64,000 nucleotides of DNA, taken from positions 1,054,001 to 1,118,000 of the forward strand of contig JAXGNG010000001.1 in assembly GCA_040768125.1 (NCBI GenBank). Direction: 5' to 3'. The notes below the pieces were generated by a model, which had not been told where the DNA came from, did not search any database, and saw nothing but the letters and a program-made list of their open reading frames with translations. Source of the stretch: RBG-16-49-21 sp040768125. Its GTDB lineage: Bacteria; Spirochaetota; UBA4802; UBA5550. The position numbers were made by a program, and so were the translations under genes. Position 1 is the first letter of the stretch. Every line of letters starts with the position of its first letter. Of the stretch, positions 1 to 8,339 are shown one piece after another.

Positions 1-65
1 GCCTCCTGGCTGGTGAATGATGTATTTTTTCGATGGCCGAAGTTCCCGGATAATAAAAAAATGTG

Positions 66-94
66 TTGATCTCTTATTCTGGTTTGTATACTAT
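66..94 (+). promoter_or_regulatory. Predicted promoter of the first lipoprotein gene
   Basis: TTGATC at 66-71 is followed, after 17 bases, by TACTAT at 89-94 (an overlapping TATACT lies at 87-92). It sits about 100 bases before the lipoprotein start at 193. Assigned by eye from the two hexamers and the spacing; no transcript data. Confidence 0.4.
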
Positions 95-192
95 CCTGCG
101 TCAGCCCGGGGGGAACGCATTCCCGCGAGGTATATCGATAAAAAAATGATGCCGGTCCCGGGTTCCACAATGCTTCTAAGGTGCTGAATAAT

Positions 193-1233
193 ATGTTCAC
201 GATACACGATCACAAATGGCAGTTCTGTTCCGCCCTTGTCATGTCGTTTGCGTTGCTGGCGGGATGCATTGAAAGATCAGGCAACAGTGACGGCGTTTCT
301 CCCGGTGCGCTTGCAAAGGAGCCGAAGGCCGTTAAGCTTGATCCTGACGCCGTCCATCCCCTGGCCGTGATCACCAAAACCTTTGACGCCTCCGGCGCGC
401 AGACCGGCCAGACAATGAAGCAGTATGGAGATCACGCGGCATACCAATCAACGGTGTCCAACCTGAATTCCTTTGCCCAGGTCATGGGGATCATCAACAC
501 CGCGGGAGTGACGATCGCCGACCATAACATGATGTATTCCAAATCGAGCGGCAATGCCGGCACGGACGGGGTGTGGCTCACCGATGATGACGGGGACCGG
601 GTGTACACGGTCAATCGATTTGACGTGCGCGGCGTGATGGTGCGCACCGATACCTACTCCGATTTCTCCGGAAGTGAGCTTGTTAAATACACCACCTATA
701 CGCATAACCCTGATCATACCATGGCCCGGGCCGATGGCTACCGTGGCGATGACGTTCTCATGGGCGCGATGCGTTTTGGATATGCAAACGGGCGGTTGAT
801 CGCCATTGAGAGCTTCGGATACGATGCCACATCCCCGGTGGCAGAAATACAGCTGGCGTATGATTCCCTTGGCCGGAATGCGTCAATCCTGGCCAGGACA
901 AAAACGCCGGGTGGCATGAAAAACAGCATGCAGATCCTGAAGACCTATTCTGGGAACAGCTTGATGCTTGCGTCGGTCCTGCTGCAGGAATGGGACGGAA
1001 GTTCCTGGAAAACCGCGTATCATTCTGAAAACAAAATCAACCCCGCGACATGGCGCGTGGCAAAGACGCTGGTCACCGACCCCACGGGTGACCCGATAAA
1101 TGACGCTGATTATACCTACTGCACGACCTTTCGCTACAATGAAATGGATTTGCAATCCAAAGAGTCATCGTATTCCGGCGATGAAACAGACCTCAGGGGA
1201 TATACCGAGTATCGGTATTATATTTCCAGGTGA
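193..1233 (+). CDS. Hypothetical lipoprotein, possible RHS-like repeats
   Basis: The N-terminus has a charged start, a hydrophobic stretch and a lipobox ending LLAGC, so the product should be a lipoprotein anchored by its Cys. The mature 320 or so residues are rich in Tyr, Asp and Thr with recurring phrases such as YTVNRFDVRG, YTHNPDHT, LAYDSLGRN and YTYCTTFRYNE; these recall the Y-D-x-x-G-R style of RHS/YD-like repeats, but the match is loose and no function is claimed. ATG 193 was chosen because AAGGTG at 178-183 gives a normal ribosome-binding spacing; a GTG at 181 would overlap that site. It is transcribed alone, with the next gene convergent. Confidence 0.75.
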   Translation: MFTIHDHKWQFCSALVMSFALLAGCIERSGNSDGVSPGALAKEPKAVKLDPDAVHPLAVITKTFDASGAQTGQTMKQYGDHAAYQSTVSNLNSFAQVMGIINTAGVTIADHNMMYSKSSGNAGTDGVWLTDDDGDRVYTVNRFDVRGVMVRTDTYSDFSGSELVKYTTYTHNPDHTMARADGYRGDDVLMGAMRFGYANGRLIAIESFGYDATSPVAEIQLAYDSLGRNASILARTKTPGGMKNSMQILKTYSGNSLMLASVLLQEWDGSSWKTAYHSENKINPATWRVAKTLVTDPTGDPINDADYTYCTTFRYNEMDLQSKESSYSGDETDLRGYTEYRYYISR

Positions 1234-1364
1234 AATTCCCGCGCCAATTCTTCCAGCCGAAGGGATAGATAAGGACTAAATCATCCAGGTTCCGGGCAGG
1301 TGTCCTGCGCCGCGCCTGCCCAGGGCGTGAATTCCCTGATGGTTGTCAATTCCTCATCATGGAT

Positions 1365-2045
1365 TTACTGACTAGTGGTGCAGCAATTACAAATGAACGA
1401 GCAGAGTTGGTTTTTTTCATTTATATAAAACATGTCAGAATTATGCCCTTTGTAAATATTCAGGTACTGAAGCAACCTGCCTTCGGAAATGCAATCAATT
1501 GATTTATTGTCAACCCCGGAATTGCATTCACCTTTGCAGACAGAATCTGAAAAATCTCCATCGGTGTAAATATAGCAGGGAACATGGTGGATTTTTTTAT
1601 ACGTGCCATCAGGATTAAAGTAATATTCTGCACTATAATGCTTGGCGGATATGTTGAGTTGTGAATAATTGAAAGATTTAGCCGGCTTGTATCTGTTTTC
1701 ATATGCCAGGAAATAATCGAAAACCCAGCCTTCTACAGTAGCTTTTTTAACAGTATACCCTCGTGAGTCTTTGCCATATTGTTCATGGGTAACGAAAACC
1801 CATTTCCCTTTCATTCCGCCAATGGCTGTTTCTTTATTCAATGATTGCGTAATCCTGACCCTGCTTGTTATCGGCAATTGAAAAACAACTCTGGCATTCG
1901 CATCAGGTTTTATTCTTACATTTAATTTATCACCGGCAACGATTGCTTCAATAGCTGGATTGTTTGATTGGCTAGTACAAAAAGAGATACTGAAAACACA
2001 CAGTAGTCCCGTTGTGAAGGATATAATGGCAGGCTTATTTTTCAT
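1365..2045 (-). CDS. Lipoprotein with bacterial SH3-like domain
   Basis: The 226-residue product starts with a signal sequence ending ISFC, a relaxed spirochaete-like lipobox. Residues 35-115 read like a bacterial SH3 (SH3_3) domain: GDKLNVRIKPDANARVVFQL, then a GWVF element after the typical loop. Such domains bind cell-wall or envelope ligands in other bacteria; here the ligand is unknown. The C-terminal half has eight Cys residues (CYIY, CKGEC, CIS, CSFICNCC), suggesting disulfides or metal binding. The gene is clearly more AT-rich than its neighbours, which fits recent acquisition. GAGGAGAT precedes the ATG on the minus strand. Confidence 0.75.
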   Translation of the reverse strand: MKNKPAIISFTTGLLCVFSISFCTSQSNNPAIEAIVAGDKLNVRIKPDANARVVFQLPITSRVRITQSLNKETAIGGMKGKWVFVTHEQYGKDSRGYTVKKATVEGWVFDYFLAYENRYKPAKSFNYSQLNISAKHYSAEYYFNPDGTYKKIHHVPCYIYTDGDFSDSVCKGECNSGVDNKSIDCISEGRLLQYLNIYKGHNSDMFYINEKNQLCSFICNCCTTSQ

Positions 2046-2317
2046 TTGAAATCTCCTCGTGATGATTGCGTAAATGCAGGGATACTATTTCTGGAAAAAT
2101 ACAATGAAAGTCAATCCATAATTAGGATTGCCACATGGAATAATGGCAGGAATCAAGCCATTCTCACATAACGCCACCGACTCGCCGTGGCGCGGGTGCA
2201 GGGGTCGATAGAACGTCACGGGAATTCTGCAGGAAAATCCAGAAGCTCCATGCGCGTTATCCGCAATGCGATTAATAAATTGGTGAAGTCATCTGGCGGG
2301 GTGCGGCGCCGCGCGGC

Positions 2318-2758
2318 TCACCTGAAGATGAGAAGCGCGAACGACAAAACGATTCCGGCCACGACGACAACGACGGCGGCGGCCAGGAGGGACCTGAATT
2401 TCTGCAGTCTCGCCATTTCGGCGTCGTTGGCGAGTCGCGCCATGTGCCTGTTCTGAACGAGGATGAAGGCCGTGTTGCCGGCCAGGGCCGCGGCGCACAC
2501 CGCGAGTATGATGACGAACCCCGCGCCTTTCAGGTAGGGGCTCCGCGCCAGGACGTATCCCATGATGAAAAGCGCGATCATGGGTATAAGGAAGAACCGC
2601 TCCCTTTTTTTCTGGAGGGCCGCGGCCTCATCGATGGATTTCCTGGCATCGGCGGGCAGGGCGCCGTAACGCGCCTGAATCTTTTTCTCGAGAAGAATCG
2701 CCGCCACCAGCAAAAGGACGATCAGCAGAAACACGGCTAAAAGTATAAGTACTTCCAT
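2318..2758 (-). CDS. Small integral membrane protein, unknown function
   Basis: A 146-residue protein beginning MEVLILLAVFLLIVLLL. Four hydrophobic segments are visible at roughly residues 3-23, 55-71, 77-100 and 123-145, with a charged loop (EKKIQARYGALPADARKS) after the first. The start at 2758 is preceded on the minus strand by CAGGAGAG at proper spacing, so the longer in-frame extension to 2827 was rejected. No family recognised. It stands alone; 2046-2317 before it holds nothing recognisable. Confidence 0.7.
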   Translation of the reverse strand: MEVLILLAVFLLIVLLLVAAILLEKKIQARYGALPADARKSIDEAAALQKKRERFFLIPMIALFIMGYVLARSPYLKGAGFVIILAVCAAALAGNTAFILVQNRHMARLANDAEMARLQKFRSLLAAAVVVVVAGIVLSFALLIFR

Positions 2759-2995
2759 CTGGCTCTCCTGTTGTCGGCATATCGGCCGCGCGTATCTCGT
2801 AGCAGCCAATGGCGCTGCTGTCATCAAGAAAACATCGGTACAGAAGTTTTTGCTTTACATGGTCCAGCCGGTGTGCCATGGGTAGTGCCGATAAAACGCA
2901 TTCAGTCACAAACGTCGCACCTTGAGCGGACGCAATTTTTATGTACTAATCCAGCAGCCAATCTATCGTTACCCGAGTTTTCCGCGTAATATTTC

Positions 2996-3030
2996 TTGAC
3001 GTATCGAAAGTATCACTATAGTATTACTTT
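2996..3030 (+). promoter_or_regulatory. Promoter with overlapping palindromic operator of the TA pair
   Basis: TTGACG (2996-3001), a 17-base spacer and TAGTAT (3019-3024) form a good promoter. Over its -10 box lies a 24-base inverted repeat at 3007-3030: arms AAAGTA and TACTTT around a self-complementary CTATAG core. The antitoxin ATG is at 3032, so transcription would start almost at the start codon. Antitoxins of the Phd/YefM family autorepress by binding such palindromes; binding here is inference. Confidence 0.65.
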
Positions 3031-3031
3031 T

Positions 3032-3289
3032 ATGAAAACAGAAATCGTTACATCCCTGAAAAGAAGGGCCACGAAGATCCTGGACGATCTGAACAAGTCC
3101 AGGGAGCCCGTTTTGATTACCCGCCACGGCAAGCCTTCAGCATACCTGGTCGATGCCGATGATTACGAACGCATGACGGAAAGGATGCGGATACTCGAGG
3201 GAATTGCGCGCGGAGAAACGGCGATTCTCGAAAATCGCGTGTATTCGCGCGATGACGCCAGGCGGAAAATGCGAAAATGGCTCGGTTGA
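3032..3289 (+). CDS. Type II antitoxin, Phd/YefM family
   Basis: An 85-residue protein with the Phd/YefM layout: MKTEIVTSLKRRATKILDDL then the diagnostic phrase EPVLITRHGKPSAYLVDADDYERM, which forms the dimeric DNA-binding fold, and a charged C-terminal tail that should wrap the toxin. It overlaps the downstream ParE-like toxin by 13 bases, the usual translational coupling. The product is expected to neutralise that toxin and repress the promoter at 2996. ATG 3032 matches the family N-terminus; there is no Shine-Dalgarno sequence, and the promoter position suggests a leaderless or near-leaderless message. Confidence 0.9.
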   Translation: MKTEIVTSLKRRATKILDDLNKSREPVLITRHGKPSAYLVDADDYERMTERMRILEGIARGETAILENRVYSRDDARRKMRKWLG

Positions 3290-3588
3290 TCTGGACCGAA
3301 ACCGCGCTGGCGGACATAGAGGAAATCGCGCAATACATAGCCCTGGAAAATGTTGATGCGGCCCGTAGACTCGTTCACAATATCTTTAACGCGGCCGAGC
3401 GTCTTGAAACCCACCCGAATTCCGGAAGAAAAGTCCCGGAATTGATGAAAACGGCGTATCGCGAGGTTATTGTAAATCCCTGCAGGATAATCTACCGGGT
3501 GGAAAAGGGGAAGGTGTACATTCTATACGTAATGCGCGGCGAAAGGATGTTGCGCAGATACGTACTGGAAGAAAGAAACATGAAGTAG
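3277..3588 (+). CDS. Type II toxin, RelE/ParE family
   Basis: A 103-residue protein starting MARLIWTETALADIEEIAQYIALEN, the typical ParE N-terminus, followed by A-x-R-x(3)-IF, HPNSGRKVPEL and the core beta strands YREVIVNPCRIIYRVEKGKVYILYVMRGERMLRR. ParE toxins inhibit DNA gyrase and RelE toxins cleave ribosome-bound mRNA; the N-terminal helices and HPxxGR-VPE phrase favour ParE, but the activity cannot be fixed from sequence. The gene overlaps its antitoxin by 13 bases and looks full length, so the module is probably functional. Confidence 0.9.
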   Translation: MARLIWTETALADIEEIAQYIALENVDAARRLVHNIFNAAERLETHPNSGRKVPELMKTAYREVIVNPCRIIYRVEKGKVYILYVMRGERMLRRYVLEERNMK

Positions 3589-3817
3589 TGACCAGCCCGG
3601 CGAGCTTAACGGCATGCAGCAAGGCCGGCGATAGGATATTTTGGCCCTTTGTCCGGTGGTTTTTGTGTTGTAATTACTCATTTCTCCTCCCACAATGGTT
3701 TCCATGAAACCTGTTGTGTCGCCAGGCCGAAATTGTGATCGGGTGACGCTTCCCGGGTAGGTGCGCCTCACGCCGTAACGCATAGGCTTTTCACTACCAG
3801 TCCAGGGGGGACCCGCG

Positions 3818-5101
3818 ATGAAAAAAACCATGACCGCCCTGCTGTGCGCGGTTGCCGCCGCGGCGCTCCTCGCCTGCTCCGACGACGCGCAGGAGGAGCA
3901 GCGCAAGCAGGCCGACCTGAAGGTCCAGGCGTACCTGGCCAGCATACTGATGACATGGGAGATGAAAACCGTCGCCGACGTTCCCGGCTTCGAATTCACC
4001 CCCGATCCGACGCTCACGCCGAGCTGCTCGAACTGCCCGGGCACCAATCCCGACTACGCGTTTTTCGTGAAGAGGGGCGACCCGACGAAGCTCATGGTCT
4101 TCTTCATGGGCGGCGGCGCCTGCTGGGACATCACCAACTGCTATTACAACCACACCTATGCCGAGGACCTCTTCGAGTCCATCGCGCTTCTCGGCGTGGT
4201 GAGCTCGGGCCTGGCGAGAAAGCAGGGAATAGGAGGCCTCCTCGACACGTCCAACCGGGACAACCCCTTCAGGGGCTGGACCATCGTCTACGTGCCCTAC
4301 TGCACGGGGGACCTGGGCGCCGGGGAGAAAGACCACACCTACGTCGACGACTATAACCCGGAGAATCCCACGGACGTCGAGATTCGCCACCGGGGGGCGG
4401 TCAATCGCTCCCTCGTGCTGGAGTGGATGGAGGACAACATTCCCCCGGGGGGAGTGACCCGGCTCTTCGTCACCGGCCTTTCCGCGGGGAGCTATGCCTC
4501 GCTCCTGGCGTTTCCCTATATCCGCGAGGTCTATTCATCCGGCACCGCCTGCTACCTCGGCGATGCCGGGGTGGGATTCGCGGGTATTGACGATGACGGT
4601 CATACCTTTACCTGGCTCGCGAAGGACCGATGGAACGTACAGCTGCCCCTGGACGTCTTCGGAACCACCGATATAAGCTTCTTTTCCGAATATAAGGATC
4701 TCGTCTACGCCGGGGTGAACCACTATAATGCCTCGGGCGAGCGCTTCGCGCAGTACACCACGAAGTATGACGCGACCCAGGCCTGGTTCTACAACATCCA
4801 GGTGGACGACCATATCGATTACCCCAATTTCTGGGGAAAGGAGGCGGACGCCGACCCTGACCTCTGGGTCTACGAGGAATGGAGCACCGGCATGCTCGGC
4901 GCCATCGATATGGGCATCGGCCTGTCGAATTACGCGTATTACATCGCCGCGGGGACCGACCACACGATCATCTTCTACGACAAGACCTACTCGGAAGTCT
5001 CCGGCGGCGCGTCCTTCATACAGTGGATTGACGACCTGGTGAACGGCGCGATGCCCCTCAGCACGGCCTGCACAGGCGCCGCCTGCGACGCGCCGTTTTA
5101 A
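3818..5101 (+). CDS. Pectinacetylesterase-family lipoprotein (serine hydrolase)
   Basis: The 427-residue product has a signal peptide with lipobox ALLAC. The mature part follows the pectinacetylesterase/NOTUM fold family: LMVFFMGGGACWD (oxyanion-loop region), WTIVYVPYCTGDLGAG, and the nucleophile elbow GLSAGS with Ser222. Candidate remaining triad residues are an Asp and His in the C-terminal third, which holds HYN and DHTII. Plant members remove acetyl groups from pectin; bacterial lipoprotein members mostly lack known substrates, so only an ester-hydrolase role is inferred. The ATG follows a G-rich stretch. The gene is monocistronic. Confidence 0.8.
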   Translation: MKKTMTALLCAVAAAALLACSDDAQEEQRKQADLKVQAYLASILMTWEMKTVADVPGFEFTPDPTLTPSCSNCPGTNPDYAFFVKRGDPTKLMVFFMGGGACWDITNCYYNHTYAEDLFESIALLGVVSSGLARKQGIGGLLDTSNRDNPFRGWTIVYVPYCTGDLGAGEKDHTYVDDYNPENPTDVEIRHRGAVNRSLVLEWMEDNIPPGGVTRLFVTGLSAGSYASLLAFPYIREVYSSGTACYLGDAGVGFAGIDDDGHTFTWLAKDRWNVQLPLDVFGTTDISFFSEYKDLVYAGVNHYNASGERFAQYTTKYDATQAWFYNIQVDDHIDYPNFWGKEADADPDLWVYEEWSTGMLGAIDMGIGLSNYAYYIAAGTDHTIIFYDKTYSEVSGGASFIQWIDDLVNGAMPLSTACTGAACDAPF

Positions 5102-5345
5102 GGAACGGGAGTGCGCCCTCCCCCAGCCGGCCCCCCGTGTAGGGGCCCGGGGCCGGGCAGAAGGTTCTGCAACTCCTGTTTCCGCTGATATGCCTGCGGT
5201 GTTCAACACGCGCATAAACTCATTCCTTATTAAGATAATCTCTTATTTTTATATACACCCTCTTCTCGAATGTACCCTTCCCCGGCGATCCGAAAAAAAA
5301 ATTATGAAATTTTTCCGGATATCCCGCCCGGGCCCTTTACATTAT

Positions 5346-5360
5346 TAAGAATAATTATTA
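5346..5360 (+). promoter_or_regulatory. PerR-box-like operator before perR
   Basis: TAAGAAT-A-ATTATTA at 5346-5360 agrees with the 7-1-7 PerR box TTATAAT-N-ATTATAA in 11 of 14 arm positions, and overlaps a perfect ATTATT-AAG-AATAAT inverted repeat at 5341-5355. A related TTATTAAGATAAT lies upstream at 5227-5239. The box ends two bases before the perR start codon, so it should serve autorepression. Found by eye against the Bacillus consensus. Confidence 0.6.
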
Positions 5361-5362
5361 AT

Positions 5363-5761
5363 ATGAAACCGGTGAGACGAAAAAGCGCACAACGGGAGCG
5401 TATCTACGGGGTCATCAGGGCAAGCGACCGGCACCCCACGGCCCTGGAGGTGTACGAGGCGCTCAAAAAGGAGATTCCCTCCCTGGGCATGGGGAACCTC
5501 TACCGCAATATCGGCATCCTGGTGGAAGAGGGGCGCCTGCGCCGGAGGGTCTTCCCCGACGGGGTCGAGCGCTTCGACGCCGTGGTGACGCCGCACTACC
5601 ATTTCATCTGCGACGTGTGCGGCGGGATCACCGACTTCGAGATGCCGCCCCAGGAATCGGTCATGAAAAAGGCGCGGGCGCTGTCGAAGCACGCCATCAC
5701 CGGTCACACGATCAATTTCTACGGCACCTGCGCGAAGTGCGGCAGGAAGAAAAGTAAATAG
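5363..5761 (+). CDS. perR: Peroxide-responsive Fur-family repressor PerR
   Basis: A 132-residue Fur-family regulator: N-terminal winged helix (residues 1-70, with MGNLYRNIGILVEEG) and a C-terminal dimerisation domain. All five ligands of the PerR regulatory metal are present: His24, Asp72 (RFD), His78 and His80 (HYH) and Asp91 (ITDF). The structural zinc Cys pairs are CDVC (83/86) and CAKC (123/126). Asp at 72 and 91 separates PerR from Fur. Oxidation of the metal-ligand histidines by peroxide releases it from DNA in known PerRs. The gene lies 109 bases before katG on the same strand, and a PerR box precedes it, so the two probably form one regulon or operon. ATG 5363 is the only start that gives a normal family length. 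Confidence 0.9.
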   Translation: MKPVRRKSAQRERIYGVIRASDRHPTALEVYEALKKEIPSLGMGNLYRNIGILVEEGRLRRRVFPDGVERFDAVVTPHYHFICDVCGGITDFEMPPQESVMKKARALSKHAITGHTINFYGTCAKCGRKKSK

Positions 5762-5870
5762 GCTGAATCGGGCCCGCACCAGGGGGGGAAGCGGCCGATA
5801 CGGCAGAGCGGGACGCCGCCGTAAATTCATGGCGTCGTGTTGAGACAAATCTTTACAAAATGGAGGAACC

Positions 5871-8060
5871 ATGAAGAAGAAAAAAGAAGACAGTTTTCAT
5901 ATTCACACCACGGGGAGCGGCACGTCGAACAAGGACTGGTGGCCGGACCAGTTGAACCTGAAGATACTTCACCAGAATCCTCCCGCGGGCGATCCCATGG
6001 GAGGGGAATTCAGCTACGCCGAGGAATTCGCCAAGCTCGACCTGAAGGCGTTGAAAAAGGATCTCGTCGCCCTGATGACGGAATCGCAGGAGTGGTGGCC
6101 CGCGGACTGGGGGCATTACGGCGGGCTCATGATCAGGATGGCGTGGCACAGCGCCGGCACCTACCGCATGGGGGACGGCCGCGGCGGCGCCGGCTCCGGC
6201 ACCCAGCGCTTCGCCCCCCTGAACAGCTGGCCGGACAACATCAACCTCGACAAGGCGCGGCGGCTTCTCTGGCCGGTGAAGCGGAAATACGGGCGGAAGA
6301 TATCCTGGGCAGACCTCTTTGTCCTGGCCGGAAACTGCGCCCTGGAATCGATGGGGTTCAAGACCTTCGGCTTCGCCGGCGGGCGCGAGGATGTCTGGGA
6401 GCCCGAGGAGGACATCTACTGGGGCAGCGAGGACACCTGGCTCGGTGATAAGCGCTACAGCGGCGAGCGCGACCTGGAGAACCCCCTGGCGGCCGTGCAG
6501 ATGGGCCTGATCTACGTGAACCCCGAGGGGCCCAACGGCGAGCCGGACCCCGTGGGCTCGGCGCGCGACGTCCGGGAGACCTTCGCGCGCATGGCCATGA
6601 ACGACGAGGAGACCGTCGCACTCGTCGCCGGGGGGCACACCTTCGGCAAGGCCCACGGCGCCGGCGACCCGAAGCACGTGGGACCCGATCCGGAAGCCGC
6701 CCCGATAGAGGAGCAGGGCCTGGGCTGGAAGAGCGGCTTCCGCAGCGGCAAGGGGGGCGACACGATCTCCAGCGGCATCGAAGGCGCCTGGAAGCCGCAC
6801 CCCACGCGGTGGGACAGCGGCTACCTGAAGGTGCTGTTTAAATACGAGTGGGAGCTGGTCAAGAGCCCGGCCGGGGCGCACCAGTGGCTGGCGAAGGACG
6901 TCGAGGACGAGGACATGGTGATCGACGCCCACGACCCGTCGAAGAAGGTGCGGCCCATGATGACCACGGCCGACCTCGCCCTCAAGTTCGATCCCGCGTA
7001 CGAAAAAATCGCCCGGCGCTTCCTGGAGAACCCAAAGGAATTCGCCGACGCCTTCGCCCGGGCGTGGTTCAAGCTGACCCACCGCGACATGGGCCCCCGG
7101 TCCCGCTACCTGGGCCCCGAGGTCCCGGCGGAGGAGCTGATCTGGCAGGACCCGGTGCCCGCCGTGGACCACAAGCTGATCGACGCCAAGGATATCGCGG
7201 ACCTGAAGGGCAGGATCCTCGCCTCTGGCCTCTCGGTCGCCCAGCTGGTCACCACCGCCTGGGCCTCGGCCTCCACGTTCCGCGGCTCCGACAAGCGCGG
7301 CGGCGCCAACGGGGCGCGTATCCGCCTGGCGCCGCAGAAGGACTGGGAGGTGAACCAGCCGAAGCAGTTGAAGGCTGTGCTGCAGGCCCTTGAGAAAATC
7401 CAGAAGGAATTCAACGCCGCGCAGTCCGGCGGAAAGAAGGTGTCCCTGGCCGACCTGATCGTCCTGGGGGGATGCGCCGCCGTGGAGGAGGCCGCGAAGA
7501 AGGCGGGCCACGAGGTGACCGTTCCCTTCACGCCGGGACGCACGGACGCATCGCAGGAGCAGACCGACGCTGATTCCTTCTCAGTGCTCGAGCCGAAGGG
7601 GGACGGTTTCCGCAACTACCTGAAAGCCGGCTACCCGGTACGGGCCGAGGAGCTGCTCATCGACCGCGCCCAGCTCCTGACCCTCACCGCTCCGGAGATG
7701 ACGGTCCTCCTGGGCGGCATGCGCGTCCTCGATGCGAATTTCGACGGGTCCCGCCACGGCGTGTTCACCGACCGGCCCGGGGCGCTCACCAGCGACTTCT
7801 TCGTGAACCTCCTCGACATGGGCACGGAGTGGACGGCGGCGAAGGAGGAAGGGCTCTTCGAGGGTCGGGACCGCGCCACGGGGAAGGTGAAGTGGACCGG
7901 CACCCGCGTGGACCTGGTCTTCGGCTCGAACTCCCAGCTCCGGGCCATCGCCGAGGTCTACGCGAGCGACGACGCGAAGAAGAAGTTCGTGGAGGATTTC
8001 GCGGCGGCCTGGAACAAAGTGATGGACGCCGACCGGTTCGATATCGCCGGAAGGCGGTGA
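5871..8060 (+). CDS. katG: Catalase-peroxidase KatG
   Basis: A 729-residue bifunctional haem catalase-peroxidase of full length with the usual two tandem peroxidase-like domains; only the N-terminal one binds haem. Visible active-site residues are distal Arg89, Trp92 and His93 (RMAWHSAGTYR), the covalent adduct trio Trp92, Tyr215 (LIYVNPEGPNG) and Met241 (ARMAMNDEE), and proximal His256 (GGHTFGKAHG). It removes hydrogen peroxide in the cytoplasm; there is no signal peptide. GGAGG lies seven bases before the ATG. No PerR box is seen directly upstream, so induction is probably through read-through from perR or an unseen promoter in the 109-base gap. Confidence 0.97.
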   Translation: MKKKKEDSFHIHTTGSGTSNKDWWPDQLNLKILHQNPPAGDPMGGEFSYAEEFAKLDLKALKKDLVALMTESQEWWPADWGHYGGLMIRMAWHSAGTYRMGDGRGGAGSGTQRFAPLNSWPDNINLDKARRLLWPVKRKYGRKISWADLFVLAGNCALESMGFKTFGFAGGREDVWEPEEDIYWGSEDTWLGDKRYSGERDLENPLAAVQMGLIYVNPEGPNGEPDPVGSARDVRETFARMAMNDEETVALVAGGHTFGKAHGAGDPKHVGPDPEAAPIEEQGLGWKSGFRSGKGGDTISSGIEGAWKPHPTRWDSGYLKVLFKYEWELVKSPAGAHQWLAKDVEDEDMVIDAHDPSKKVRPMMTTADLALKFDPAYEKIARRFLENPKEFADAFARAWFKLTHRDMGPRSRYLGPEVPAEELIWQDPVPAVDHKLIDAKDIADLKGRILASGLSVAQLVTTAWASASTFRGSDKRGGANGARIRLAPQKDWEVNQPKQLKAVLQALEKIQKEFNAAQSGGKKVSLADLIVLGGCAAVEEAAKKAGHEVTVPFTPGRTDASQEQTDADSFSVLEPKGDGFRNYLKAGYPVRAEELLIDRAQLLTLTAPEMTVLLGGMRVLDANFDGSRHGVFTDRPGALTSDFFVNLLDMGTEWTAAKEEGLFEGRDRATGKVKWTGTRVDLVFGSNSQLRAIAEVYASDDAKKKFVEDFAAAWNKVMDADRFDIAGRR

Positions 8061-8125
8061 CGGGACCTCTGGTTTCCTCGCATTAAAAAGCGGTGGAATT
8101 CCGGGAAAGAAATGCTTGTCCGGAA

Positions 8126-8153
8126 CGGGCGGCGGGTCAGAAACCGCCGCCCG
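8126..8153 (+). terminator. Strong hairpin after katG
   Basis: A 10-base perfect stem, CGGGCGGCGG and CCGCCGCCCG, closes an 8-base loop. There is no U-run after it, so it may be a transcript-end stabiliser or a rho-independent terminator of poor quality for katG. The rest of 8061-8339 shows only a 12-base palindrome, GTAGTATACTAC, at 8248-8259. Confidence 0.4.
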
Positions 8154-8339
8154 CTCTCTGGACGCCTGCCCCGCGGTTCGTTTTGTATCAGCACATTGCC
8201 AACGCCGTTCCAGGAAAAGTGATTGCATGCGCGGCGCGTATGCTGTTGTAGTATACTACTGTCATGTTTCATCAAAGCCATGCCTGCGTTTGCATGGCGC
8301 ACGTGATGCGGCGCTGAAAATAATTGCAGGATGATTGCC

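Noticed and set aside
5853..7511. 552-codon open frame on the minus strand opposite katG
   Set aside because: Low-complexity, Arg/Gly/Leu/Val-rich translation with no family resemblance; it is the GC-rich shadow of katG.
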